Shown in pieces: positions 10,300 to 19,295 of a stretch of 64,000 nt of DNA (position 1 is its first letter; each line of letters opens with the position of its first letter). The notes beneath the pieces were generated by a model. It worked only from the letters and a program-made list of their open reading frames with translations. It made no database searches and was not told where the DNA came from. Both the position numbers and the translations under genes were made by a program. This DNA is from Sulfurospirillum sp. 1612. Its GTDB lineage: Bacteria; Campylobacterota; Campylobacteria; Campylobacterales; Sulfurospirillaceae. The stretch is from contig NZ_CP140614.1 of NCBI RefSeq assembly GCF_036556685.1, forward strand, positions 1,984,001-2,048,000, given 5' to 3'.

Positions 10300-10335
10300 T
10301 TTTTGGTGCTTTTATAAAGATACCAGCACCAAAAA
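10300..10335 (+). terminator. Perfect inverted repeat after murD
   Basis: TTTTTGGTGC (10300-10309) and GCACCAAAAA (10326-10335) form a perfect 10-bp stem around a 16-base loop, beginning two bases after the murD stop. There is no T tract after the right arm, so it is a likely but not classical terminator. Confidence 0.5.
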
Positions 10336-10378
10336 CAACACGACAACAATCAAACAGACAACATCATCAGGATTTATC

Positions 10379-10954
10379 ATGAACCACACATTGGCTTCAA
10401 AAAAACTCTTAGTACTCAATAAGCCAAAGGGATATTTAGTGACACGTTCTGATGATCTTGGGCGCAAAACAGTCTATGATCTCTTGCCCCCATGGGCGTA
10501 TAATAAGGGATGGATGCCAATTGGACGTCTTGATCTTGAATCAAAGGGCATGTTGCTTTTTACAACCGAGGGCAACATCAGCCACGCATTGACAAAACCG
10601 GGAAGTTGTATTAAAGTATATGAAGTTTGGGTTCGCGGTCATGTGAGGGATACCCATATGTCACAAGCACGAAAGGGCATCATGACACCACAAGGCTTAC
10701 TCAAGGCTCTTAGCATAGAGAAAATCGGTACAGGCGGTGCCAAAACGAAACTCAGAGTCACAATCAACGAAGGGAAAAATCGACACATTCGTCGACTTTT
10801 TGGTGCACTCAAAGATCAAAAATTTGGCACACCTTTAAAGGTACTGCGCTTAAACCGCACTACCATTGGAAATTTTGAACTGGATATCGAGCTAGGTAAC
10901 TGGCGATTTTTATCATCAGAAGAAGAGAAAGCACTGCTTCAAAATCTTGGTTAA
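10379..10954 (+). CDS. RsuA/RluE-family pseudouridine synthase without S4 domain
   Basis: Catalytic domain of the RsuA family, which isomerises uridine to pseudouridine in rRNA. The catalytic aspartate is in IGRLDLESKG near residue 53, and the family motif INEGKNRHIRRLF is present. At 191 aa it lacks the N-terminal S4 RNA-binding domain found in RsuA and RluB, resembling RluE in that respect. The target position cannot be told from sequence. AGGA precedes the ATG by 8 bases. Confidence 0.88.
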   Translation: MNHTLASKKLLVLNKPKGYLVTRSDDLGRKTVYDLLPPWAYNKGWMPIGRLDLESKGMLLFTTEGNISHALTKPGSCIKVYEVWVRGHVRDTHMSQARKGIMTPQGLLKALSIEKIGTGGAKTKLRVTINEGKNRHIRRLFGALKDQKFGTPLKVLRLNRTTIGNFELDIELGNWRFLSSEEEKALLQNLG

Positions 10955-11014
10955 TCCGTGGGTTCCCATCGCAGTATCATACACAAATTCACACGATAAA
11001 ATACAAGGATTTAT

Positions 11015-11896
11015 ATGTCACATAAGTATCCATCATTGAGAAGATTAAAATTACTTGATAAAGGAATTTTATTTATGATTTTAAGTGCCCTTCTTGGTGC
11101 ACTCAATGGCGCTGTAGCCAAAATATTAACCATCAGTATGGACCCGATTGAAATCGTATTTTATAGAAATCTTTTAGGTATTGTTATCATTCTTTATAGT
11201 TTTAAAAAAGTCCCTGTATCTATCAATACCTCAAAGTTACATTTACTTTTTTTAAGAGGGCTTTTTGGGACGCTGGCTATGTTGTTGTTCTTTTATACCA
11301 TTGCAACCATCCCTTTGGGAGAAGCGGTCATCTTAAATAAGACCTCTCCATTTTTTGTCACCATACTGGCATATTATCTCATGAAAGAGTCCATTAGCTC
11401 TCGTACTTTTTTTGCTCTTATAATTGGATTTTCTGGTGTGCTTTTTATCATAAAACCTTTTGGTATCGAGCTATCGGTGGATCATATTTTTGGAGTATTG
11501 GGTGGGTTTTTTGCCGCCGCTGCTTATGCTACAATAAAACGTATCAAAGATATTTATGATGCCCGTGTTATCATGCTATCGTTTATGGGCATTGGCGTCA
11601 TTATCCCTTTGTTACTCTTTTTGCTGACACCTTATGTAGATTTTAAAATACATACAAATCCACTCATCTGGATACTGCTGGCCTTCATGGCAGTGCTCTC
11701 AACTGCTTCGCAATGGTTTTTGACCCGTGCTTACAGTTTGAGCCCTGCAAGTATCATCGGCGTGATTAGCTATACGAGTATTCCTTTTGCTATTGGATTT
11801 GGTGTACTCTTAGGAGATTTACTTCCTGATATGTATACCTTCATCGGCATTGCCCTGATTATCTTAGGAGGTATTTTGGTAAGCAAGAAATCATAA
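11015..11896 (+). CDS. EamA/DMT family transporter
   Basis: Integral membrane protein (293 aa) with about ten helices in two EamA repeats, preceded by a short basic N-terminus. The motifs PIEIVFYRN and ALIIGFSGVLFIIKP are typical of drug/metabolite transporters of the RhaT/YdcZ type. Substrate unknown. AAGGA is 6 bases before the ATG. It converges on the activator gene; a TATCATGATA palindrome lies directly after its stop. Confidence 0.88.
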   Translation: MSHKYPSLRRLKLLDKGILFMILSALLGALNGAVAKILTISMDPIEIVFYRNLLGIVIILYSFKKVPVSINTSKLHLLFLRGLFGTLAMLLFFYTIATIPLGEAVILNKTSPFFVTILAYYLMKESISSRTFFALIIGFSGVLFIIKPFGIELSVDHIFGVLGGFFAAAAYATIKRIKDIYDARVIMLSFMGIGVIIPLLLFLLTPYVDFKIHTNPLIWILLAFMAVLSTASQWFLTRAYSLSPASIIGVISYTSIPFAIGFGVLLGDLLPDMYTFIGIALIILGGILVSKKS

Positions 11897-11919
11897 TATC
11901 ATGATACCTGATGTCATTA

Positions 11920-12669
11920 TCAAATCTCAGCTCCAGCAAGTGCAGCTCCGAGTGAACCAACCAGTTGTGGTTGTTCGGGTGTGATAATCTTCTTCTCAAG
12001 TTTTAATGATAAAAGATGCTTCAAAAATGGATTGAGTGCACCTCCTCCTGAGAAGATGATGTATTCACTGTTGCTGGCAAATTTTCGCGCCATTGAAGCG
12101 AGTCTTGATGCGATGGATTCGTGTACCCCATAACAGATATTAGCGACGCTCTCTTTTTGGGCGATGAGTGAAATCACTTCAGATTCGGCGAACACCGCAC
12201 ACATACTAGAGATAGTCAACTCCTTATCTGCTTCAAATCCCAATTTTGAAAAGGACTCTAAATCCAGACCCATTCTATTGGCGGCAATCTCCAAAAACTT
12301 GCCCGTACCCGCAGCACATTTGTCATTCATCCTAAAATCTACAAAACCACCACTTTTATCAAGTTTGATGACCTTACTGTCTTGGCCACCCAAATCAATC
12401 ACAAGTTGGGCCTCATGATTTGAAAAATACGCCCCTCTTGCGTGTGCTTTGATCTCACTAATTACCGGACAGGAGAGTGCATCTCCTATCATATGGCGAC
12501 CATAACCGGTTGCAACAAGCATCGTCACCGTTTTGTCTTTTAAGTAATTTTTGACAATCTCATCTTGATTGATGATGGTGGGGATCACCGCGAAATCAAT
12601 CACATCATGATCGGCATTAATCCCCGTGATTTTTGTATACGTCGAACCGACATCTACACCCCAATACAT
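11920..12669 (-). CDS. BcrAD/BadFG-family ATP-dependent activator (archerase) of a dehydratase-type Fe-S enzyme
   Basis: ASKHA-fold ATPase (249 aa) of the HgdC/FldI group. It bears the nucleotide motifs GVDVGSTYTK and DLGGQDSKV and the bridging [4Fe-4S] cysteines in NDKCAAGTG and SSMCAVFAESE. Such proteins inject a low-potential electron into a partner [4Fe-4S] or double-cubane enzyme using ATP. The gene follows its presumed partner with a 1-base gap. E. coli YjiL is a similar orphan activator. Confidence 0.9.
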   Translation of the reverse strand: MYWGVDVGSTYTKITGINADHDVIDFAVIPTIINQDEIVKNYLKDKTVTMLVATGYGRHMIGDALSCPVISEIKAHARGAYFSNHEAQLVIDLGGQDSKVIKLDKSGGFVDFRMNDKCAAGTGKFLEIAANRMGLDLESFSKLGFEADKELTISSMCAVFAESEVISLIAQKESVANICYGVHESIASRLASMARKFASNSEYIIFSGGGALNPFLKHLLSLKLEKKIITPEQPQLVGSLGAALAGAEI

Positions 12670-12670
12670 G

Positions 12671-13993
12671 TTATGAAATACCTTTGAATGCTTTGGCTTT
12701 TTTCTTAAAAGCCAAACTCTCTAAAAAGGCTTCAACGCGTGTTTTAATCTGTCCCATATCCTCAGGTGAATAATCCGATTCAATAATCAAACAAGGAATA
12801 CCCTCTTTTTCTAAGGCTTCGGTGACAAGATGGGATTCGACATTATAAGTATGACAAAATGAGAGTGTGTAATAAATCACTCCATCGGCTTTTCTATCTT
12901 TATACATTTGTATGATTTTCTCAGTTCTTCCCATATTAGGGGTAAAACAGGCACAATCAACTTTGGCATAGCGATCGAGCAATTTTTGCATCATATCGTC
13001 TTCAGTTTTGACATCTTCTAAATCGACATTGTCTTTATAATAACGATGACCAATACAAGATTCTTCATTAATGATAACTCCACCAGTTGTCTCCACTGCT
13101 GTGTGAAGTTTCCAATTTGGCACGGCAAATGGTGTTCCAAGCACCATCAATCTTGGTCTATCTTTTTCAAAAACACTCACTCCATCAGCCACTCTTTGTT
13201 CTAATTCATCACACAGTTCATTGACTTTTTGAGTATAACGCACAGGGTCATCCATAAAGCCCACTTGTGTCACAAACAAGCCATCTTTGCCACTGATGGG
13301 TACCACATCAGGGTCCATACCACGAAGTGCATCCAATCGCAACATCGCTTTTCGTTTTTCATTGATAATACGTGTGCCCTCTTTCATCTCTTCTAGACTT
13401 AGTTTTTTGCCCGTTACCGATTCGATGTGGGTTTTAAAATCTTCAATCTCTTCTTTCCACATTTGCAAATCTTTGTCACGTTTCATATGAGGAATGTTCA
13501 TGACATGTACGGGATGATGTTTGCCTAAAATCTCCCACGTTTTCTTTTTGGCTTCGCACGTTGTCTCACCGTAAATAAAATCAGCCGATTGGGTATAACC
13601 ACACGTTTTTTGGAGTTTAAATCCGTGTGCTGATTTGATTAAAGGACAAATATTACGTGGTAGTTCTGTCTCAGCATCGGCAATAGTAGCAGGACTTCCG
13701 CCACACAATCCATAACATGACCCACCCGCACCTACGACAATCTCTTCAGGCACAAAAATACAAAAAGTACCCACCGCAGGTTTTTTTTGTGCTCTTAGGG
13801 CATTTATCTCTACCATCCTTTGACCTTGGATTTCACTCATAAACCAGTCAAAATACTTCATTCCCTCTGGTCTATTTGGTTGTGATAAAAATTGTTTGTT
13901 GTACCCTTCTAAACCCGCTGCCATCATTTTTGCATGTTTCGCTACATCAAGCCCGAGACTTGATAGTAACTCTTTATGTACTTCTACGCCCAT
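12671..13993 (-). CDS. 2-hydroxyacyl-CoA dehydratase / benzoyl-CoA reductase family protein, probably a double-cubane cluster protein
   Basis: HgdB/FldB/BcrB-fold protein of 440 aa. The frame is open 26 codons further upstream, but AAAGGA precedes the ATG at 13993. Cysteines C78, C93, C97, C116, C131 and C146 fall in the N-terminal half (SCYGLCGG, NICPLIK, KTCGY, TTCEAK); more are in EESCIGHRYY, DCACFTPN and SFCHTYN. True dehydratases and benzoyl-CoA reductases use two different catalytic subunits; here one gene stands with one activator, as known for double-cubane proteins (DCCP) and E. coli YjiM/YjiL. Substrate unknown. Confidence 0.85.
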   Translation of the reverse strand: MGVEVHKELLSSLGLDVAKHAKMMAAGLEGYNKQFLSQPNRPEGMKYFDWFMSEIQGQRMVEINALRAQKKPAVGTFCIFVPEEIVVGAGGSCYGLCGGSPATIADAETELPRNICPLIKSAHGFKLQKTCGYTQSADFIYGETTCEAKKKTWEILGKHHPVHVMNIPHMKRDKDLQMWKEEIEDFKTHIESVTGKKLSLEEMKEGTRIINEKRKAMLRLDALRGMDPDVVPISGKDGLFVTQVGFMDDPVRYTQKVNELCDELEQRVADGVSVFEKDRPRLMVLGTPFAVPNWKLHTAVETTGGVIINEESCIGHRYYKDNVDLEDVKTEDDMMQKLLDRYAKVDCACFTPNMGRTEKIIQMYKDRKADGVIYYTLSFCHTYNVESHLVTEALEKEGIPCLIIESDYSPEDMGQIKTRVEAFLESLAFKKKAKAFKGIS

Positions 13994-14075
13994 ACTGTAT
14001 CCTTTTGTTAGAAATATGCTGAGATTGTTATATTGGATGAAAAGCAAAAGAGGAAAACGATGCTTATTCATGTTT

Positions 14076-14089
14076 GTCTGACCTCAGAC
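14076..14089. repeat. Small palindrome upstream of the dehydratase-activator operon
   Basis: GTCTGA-CC-TCAGAC, perfect 6-base arms, about 85 bases upstream of the dehydratase-family ATG on the minus strand. It could be an operator; no other evidence. Confidence 0.3.
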
Positions 14090-14176
14090 CTCTGCAGCAT
14101 TTGTGCGGAAATTATAAGATAAAAGAGATAAAAAATAGTTTAAAAAAGGAAAATATAATTTAAATAGTAAAGTTTT

Positions 14177-14950
14177 TTATACTTTTATAGTCAAACTAAT
14201 AGGGCAATGATCGCTCCCTATAATCTCATCACAGATTTTGGCATCCACAATGTGATCTTTTAAATCTTCAGACACATAAAAATAATCGATACGCCACCCG
14301 ACATTTCTCGCACGGGCACCAGCACGATAAGACCACCACGAATATCTATCTGTTTCGTTTCCATGAACATGACGAAAGGTATCGATATAACCGTAAGAGA
14401 GAAATTTATCAAGCCAATCACGCTCCATCTTCAAGAATCCTGAAGTATTTTCATTGGCTTTAGGTCTAGCAATATCAATCTCAGTGTGAGCGGTATTTAC
14501 ATCTCCACAAATGATAAGAGACTGTCCCTCACTGCGCAAGGCTTCACAATATTTTAAAAATCGCTCATAAAACTCCATCTTATAGACCAATCGTTCCTCA
14601 TTGCGCTGACCATTAGGGAAATAGACATTAAACAAGGTGATATCGCCAAATTGAAACTCATTAATACGACCTTCATTTAGAATATCAACCGCTTCACTTT
14701 TGCCCACACGCGTAGAAGCAACATCACTAAAAAGGGCTACACCTGATTGTCCTTTGTTGGATGAAGGATTGACATGCACTTCTTTAAAGTTTTTATCAAA
14801 AATCGTATCCGGTATCTGATTGGCTTCTGCTTTAATCTCTTGCAACGCCAAGATATCAACCTGTGTTTCATCCACCCATTTGAGGGCTTGTTTCTTATCG
14901 ACTGCGCGTATTCCATTGACATTCCATGATACCAAATGAAGTTCATTCAT
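14177..14950 (-). CDS. xth: Exodeoxyribonuclease III (AP endonuclease family)
   Basis: EEP-fold nuclease of base excision repair. Catalytic signatures are SWNVNGIRA, LALQEIKAE, the FPNGQRNEERL block, GDVNTAHTEIDIARP, the WRIDYFY block and IGSDHCPI. An ATG 12 bases upstream (14962) contains the ribosome site GGAG; the third in-frame ATG (14950, MNELHLVSW) is best placed, giving 257 aa. It is transcribed alone and divergent from tRNA-Phe. Confidence 0.93.
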   Translation of the reverse strand: MNELHLVSWNVNGIRAVDKKQALKWVDETQVDILALQEIKAEANQIPDTIFDKNFKEVHVNPSSNKGQSGVALFSDVASTRVGKSEAVDILNEGRINEFQFGDITLFNVYFPNGQRNEERLVYKMEFYERFLKYCEALRSEGQSLIICGDVNTAHTEIDIARPKANENTSGFLKMERDWLDKFLSYGYIDTFRHVHGNETDRYSWWSYRAGARARNVGWRIDYFYVSEDLKDHIVDAKICDEIIGSDHCPISLTIKV

Positions 14951-15056
14951 CATCTTCTCCATTGAAAATTATTTCTCTAATCATATAGCATTTTGTATAA
15001 AATTCTAATTCATTTTCAAAATTCCCTAAAATAAGCGTATATTAAAGTTATTCGGA

Positions 15057-15062
15057 TATAAT
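15057..15062 (+). promoter_or_regulatory. -10 box of tRNA-Phe
   Basis: TATAAT 19 bases before the mature tRNA start, in the right place for a short leader. Confidence 0.6.
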
Positions 15063-15080
15063 TTCAATCTTAAAATGAGT

Positions 15081-15156
15081 GGCTTGATAGCTCAGTCGGT
15101 AGAGCAGGTGACTGAAAATCACCGTGTCGGCGGTTCAATTCCGTCTCAAGCCACCA
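15081..15156 (+). tRNA. tRNA-Phe (GAA)
   Basis: A 76-base cloverleaf. The acceptor stem GGCTTGA pairs with TCAAGCC, followed by A and an encoded CCA end. The anticodon stem GGTGA/TCACC encloses the loop CTGAAAA with anticodon GAA. The T-arm contains GGTTCAATTCC. Confidence 0.97.
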
Positions 15157-15210
15157 CTTTAATCTATTCATCCTCATTATATTTATAATCATAACTCTCT
15201 AGGATTTACA

Positions 15211-15816
15211 ATGACGTCGCTCATACAAGGATTTTTGATCAGTATTGGACTGATTGCAGCTATTGGTGCACAAAATCTCTATCTTCTCAAAAAAGGCCTC
15301 TTAAAAGAGTCTGTTTTCACCATCGCTTTTATTTGTTTCATGATAGATGCCATCTTAATCACAGCAGGCGTCAAAGGAGTTGGGAGTCTCTTAAAAAAAT
15401 ATCCCGCTTTGGTTGAGTATGTGACCTATTTTGGTATTGTATTTTTAATCAGTTATGGAATTTTAGCACTGCGTTCTGTCTTTAAAACCCAGATGATGGA
15501 CCCCAACCAGAAAATCAATACCGATAAAAAGCTCACCACCATCTTAACCGTACTTTCTTTATCATTGCTAAACCCACACGTCTATCTTGATACGCTCTTA
15601 TTAATTGGCTCAATTGGTGGACGTTATGAGAGTGCGGAGCAAAATCTTTTTATTATGGGTGCAGTGAGTGCTTCATTTATCTGGTTTTTTTCTATCGGTT
15701 ATGGTAGTAGGATTTTGATTCCACTTTTTAAGAAGCCTTTTACGTGGAAATTACTCGATGCCTTTAGTGCTTTTGTCATGTTTTTTGTCGCCTTTAGTTT
15801 TTTTCAAACACTCTAA
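15211..15816 (+). CDS. LysE/ArgO-family amino acid exporter
   Basis: Membrane protein of 201 aa with about six helices and the LysE-family N-terminal pattern IGLIAAIGAQNLYLLKKG and the conserved LLNPHVYLDT. Members export basic amino acids such as lysine or arginine; the substrate here is inferred only from family. AGGA precedes the ATG. It follows tRNA-Phe and converges on the CLC gene. Confidence 0.88.
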   Translation: MTSLIQGFLISIGLIAAIGAQNLYLLKKGLLKESVFTIAFICFMIDAILITAGVKGVGSLLKKYPALVEYVTYFGIVFLISYGILALRSVFKTQMMDPNQKINTDKKLTTILTVLSLSLLNPHVYLDTLLLIGSIGGRYESAEQNLFIMGAVSASFIWFFSIGYGSRILIPLFKKPFTWKLLDAFSAFVMFFVAFSFFQTL

Positions 15817-15833
15817 AAGCGACGTATCTCTCT

Positions 15834-17228
15834 TTATTTTTTTCTATTAAAATTCTTGGCTTGCCATTTGAGTCTTTTGTATTTTAGCTGCGATCCAATA
15901 TGCCTGAATTTTTCAATATCTTCAGTGTGGATACTGATATTGGAGTGCTCAATATCATCCCCTGCTTCAATTTCGATATTTCCTGACTTACTCATAGCAA
16001 TCTTCTGAGACGGAAAGACGCTTCGATGTCCTGAAACCAAGAAAGCAACAACCGCAGAAATTGCAGCATAATGTGCAATCTCGATACCAAAAAGCTCCAC
16101 TGCCATGATGATAGATGCAATCGGTGCATTGGTAGCTCCTGCTAAAACACTCACAAATCCTAAGGCGCCAAAAAGTGCCACTTCATTGTGCATAATGTGT
16201 CCAAAAGCCACACCGCTGGTCGCACCAATATAGAAAATCGGTGTTACAATACCACCACTTCCCCCAGCACCTAGCGAGATTGCCGTAAAAACTGTCTTCA
16301 AGATAAAGTCATACCAGTGAATACCCGCAGACAAGAAACCCTCAGGGTCCAAAGCATTACCAATCACATCAAGACCAAGGCCAAGATATCGATCACCCAC
16401 AATCAAAGTCGCGATGACCATAACCACGCCGGCACCAAAAGCTTTGAGATAGACATTGAGTTTAATTTTTTCAATAACGCGCTCAATTTCTGTCAACACG
16501 GTGATAAAGAAATCCGCAACGAAACCAAAGAAAATTCCCGCTACCAATACTTCTGCAATCAGGGTCAAATCTAAATCCATCGGTTTGTAGAAGTGAATAT
16601 CAAAATAGGTATAATCTGTTCCTAAAAATTGCGCCGTAGTAAATGCCGCAAATCCTGCGATAAAAGAGGGCAACAACACATCATACATAATCACACCGAT
16701 GGTCAACACCTCAATACCAAAGATTGCACCAGCAATCGGGGTTCCAAAAACCGAAGCAAACCCGGCACTAATACCGCAAATGACTAATTTTTTTCTATCG
16801 GCTTTACTAAATTTTAACATAGAAGCAATCACAGAAGAAGCCCCTGCACCGATTTGTGCACCCGGACCCTCTTTCCCCACAGAACCACCAGCAAAGATGG
16901 TAAAAACCGTGGCTAATAGCTTGATCGGCATCACAGCCACTTTAATCTTGCCACCATTTTTATGCACGGCTTCAATGACCTTTTCGGTACCATGTCCTTG
17001 CGCATTGGGCGCAAATGTTTTGATGACAAAAACGGTCAGCGGCAGGGCAAAAGGAAGGATAAAATAGTAATGAAACGGCAAGAGCCCTCTACTATTGACA
17101 GAATACTCAAGTATCCATAAAAAGAGTGCCATAAGGGCACCAATAATCACGCCCATGACAGATGACAAGAGTAGCCACTTAGTGACACTGAGAAATATTA
17201 CGGTTTGTTCGACGACATGTTTTTTCAC
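15834..17228 (-). CDS. CLC-family chloride channel or H+/Cl- antiporter
   Basis: CLC fold (464 aa). The gating glutamate is in GGSVGKEGPGAQ, the second conserved segment is AGGSGGIVTPIFYIGA, and an inner glutamate occurs in IFGIEVL. The first selectivity loop, GSGIPE in E. coli ClcA, reads GHGTEK here, so the anion preference is uncertain. A C-terminal tail of about 50 residues follows the last helix. It lies downstream of ciaB on the same strand after 95 bases. Confidence 0.9.
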   Translation of the reverse strand: MKKHVVEQTVIFLSVTKWLLLSSVMGVIIGALMALFLWILEYSVNSRGLLPFHYYFILPFALPLTVFVIKTFAPNAQGHGTEKVIEAVHKNGGKIKVAVMPIKLLATVFTIFAGGSVGKEGPGAQIGAGASSVIASMLKFSKADRKKLVICGISAGFASVFGTPIAGAIFGIEVLTIGVIMYDVLLPSFIAGFAAFTTAQFLGTDYTYFDIHFYKPMDLDLTLIAEVLVAGIFFGFVADFFITVLTEIERVIEKIKLNVYLKAFGAGVVMVIATLIVGDRYLGLGLDVIGNALDPEGFLSAGIHWYDFILKTVFTAISLGAGGSGGIVTPIFYIGATSGVAFGHIMHNEVALFGALGFVSVLAGATNAPIASIIMAVELFGIEIAHYAAISAVVAFLVSGHRSVFPSQKIAMSKSGNIEIEAGDDIEHSNISIHTEDIEKFRHIGSQLKYKRLKWQAKNFNRKK

Positions 17229-17323
17229 AAGAATTTCTTAAGAATTTATTTTATAAAATCATACACTATTTTATCTTATAATTCGTTTCAATAAACCGAT
17301 AAAAATCTTTTTTAATAAAAATT

Positions 17324-19177
17324 TTATATCCAATTACTTTTTTGTGACGTTTCATCAATTTCACGACCGATACTTTTGTGTAAATTCCAGTAATAATCCA
17401 CAAAACTTTTCACTTTTGCATCCTGTGGCACATAGTATGAATTTTCTTTATAAGCAAAATTATCAAGAAATGCTTTGGCATCTTTTTTAGCCAAATAATG
17501 CGCTGCCAGTTTCTCATAATGTTCTAAGTACCATGCTTTAAGTGATTCATAAGTTTCATCATTCATATGAATGTGCAATGTTGCATCAAAATCCAAAACA
17601 CCACTATCAAAAAGTGCTTTAAGATGGATGAGCCCTTCACAATAATAAGGCTCGACTTCACCACTTGTTTTCCACGCTATCAAACTCACTGCGCGTTTAA
17701 TCAATTCTATAAAAATGTGCTTTTTGATTTTTGGATTTTCATTCATAAAAAAGGCGACTAATCCTCCGGTTGTCGCTTTAAACTCTTCGATATTTTTAAA
17801 AACGCCACTGTGGTTCATGATCATTTCAGTGTCACTGTCTAACCAGAGGATATGTCCATATTCATGTCCGATAGTACTAACCTGATACACTTCATGCCAT
17901 AGTGCTTCTTCTCTAAAGATTAGTGCGCGTTCTTGGTTCAAAAACTCATCACCAAAGACGATTTTATTGATCTTCAAAAAAGGTTTAGCCCGTTGTGCAT
18001 CAAGGACATTGTCTGCAAAAGCAAAGATTTTTTTGCCCGCTTCTTTGCTCACATCTTCATCATTTGGCACGACTTGAGCAGAAAACAGTCCGTTGAATTC
18101 AGACGCATAATAAAAAGCAGGACGACCGATATACAACTGCACTCTGTTAAGATTTTTTTCGGTTCGCTCCAAAACATGTTCATATCCTTTGCCTATCTTA
18201 TGAAACAAACTTTCATACATCGCGACCATAGCATCATAAACTTTATTGGCACCGAGATTTTTTGGATTTGAAAGTCTGACATCCCACTCCAATGCCACCG
18301 CTTTTCTAAAATGGTCCTCATAATATTCCAAAGGATGACCTAATTGTATCGGCGAGGTGATTTTCATCCATGCGCGATCGACGGCTTTCCAATCGGTCAA
18401 CAATTTGGTTCGATCCTTCTGGGCAAAGGCATCTTTTAATGCAGTAAGATAGTCGATATATTCTGTTTTTTGATGAGTATCTTCATCTTCAAGCATCATG
18501 AGTGCTTGGATGAGTGTTTCGAGTTGATGCACCACTGTTTGCACATCTTCTTTAAAATATTGTGCATACGTCAAGACTTCATACCCCTCACCTTTAGGAC
18601 TCAAGACAGAATAGGCACGATCACTAATGGCTCCAGTCTCATCAATTTCCAAGAGATTATTCTCAGATAAATACTTCAGCGCATCATCGCCAAAACGAGA
18701 TTCAAGTTGAGGATTGATGGTATCAATGATATGAGCATTCCAATCAAATTGCCACAAACTAAGCGTCACCCCTACATCATGAAACCCTCGTAGAAGGGTT
18801 CGATAAAATGGATTAAAAAGCTGCTCGTCTTCGATGACCTCCAAAAGCTTCTCATGACGCTTCATGTGAAAATTTTTGGTCCAAAGATACGCGAGTGCCC
18901 GTTTGGTATCGCGCGCTTTTTTAGTGATGTCTTGCTGTTGTAAGACTTGATTTAATTGCTCATCTCTCAGACTAATCAAACGGCTCAATAAAGCCAAAGT
19001 GTTCTCCTTGGTATGGGCCAAATCACACTCATCTAAAAATTCATCAATATAAATTTTCACGGCATCATTAACATAGCCCTCTTCTTCTACTAATTTATAT
19101 AAAGTTCCTAATTCTTTTTGGTTTTGACTCACAAGTTCGTATAATCGAGATAAATCTTTTGTAAATTTTTCACGCAT
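17324..19177 (-). CDS. ciaB: CiaB-family protein with a zinc metallopeptidase motif
   Basis: Large soluble protein (617 aa) with overall resemblance to Campylobacter invasion antigen B (about 610 aa). The N-terminal half is mostly helical, without signal peptide. The C-terminal half holds H438-EYG-H442 with E464/E465 in NIEEFKATTGG, the arrangement of HExxH zinc peptidases whose third ligand is a downstream glutamate. CiaB is described as a secreted invasion protein in C. jejuni, but homologs occur in non-pathogens; a cytoplasmic peptidase is an alternative I infer from the motif. Confidence 0.8.
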   Translation of the reverse strand: MREKFTKDLSRLYELVSQNQKELGTLYKLVEEEGYVNDAVKIYIDEFLDECDLAHTKENTLALLSRLISLRDEQLNQVLQQQDITKKARDTKRALAYLWTKNFHMKRHEKLLEVIEDEQLFNPFYRTLLRGFHDVGVTLSLWQFDWNAHIIDTINPQLESRFGDDALKYLSENNLLEIDETGAISDRAYSVLSPKGEGYEVLTYAQYFKEDVQTVVHQLETLIQALMMLEDEDTHQKTEYIDYLTALKDAFAQKDRTKLLTDWKAVDRAWMKITSPIQLGHPLEYYEDHFRKAVALEWDVRLSNPKNLGANKVYDAMVAMYESLFHKIGKGYEHVLERTEKNLNRVQLYIGRPAFYYASEFNGLFSAQVVPNDEDVSKEAGKKIFAFADNVLDAQRAKPFLKINKIVFGDEFLNQERALIFREEALWHEVYQVSTIGHEYGHILWLDSDTEMIMNHSGVFKNIEEFKATTGGLVAFFMNENPKIKKHIFIELIKRAVSLIAWKTSGEVEPYYCEGLIHLKALFDSGVLDFDATLHIHMNDETYESLKAWYLEHYEKLAAHYLAKKDAKAFLDNFAYKENSYYVPQDAKVKSFVDYYWNLHKSIGREIDETSQKSNWI

Positions 19178-19295
19178 GGTTGCTATCCTTGAAATTAATT
19201 GTATAATTATATCAAGTAAGTTATAATTAGTCCTTAGTGGTAAGAATATCCCTGATAGATTAAAATATCACAGAATGTAGAATGGATTACAAAAT

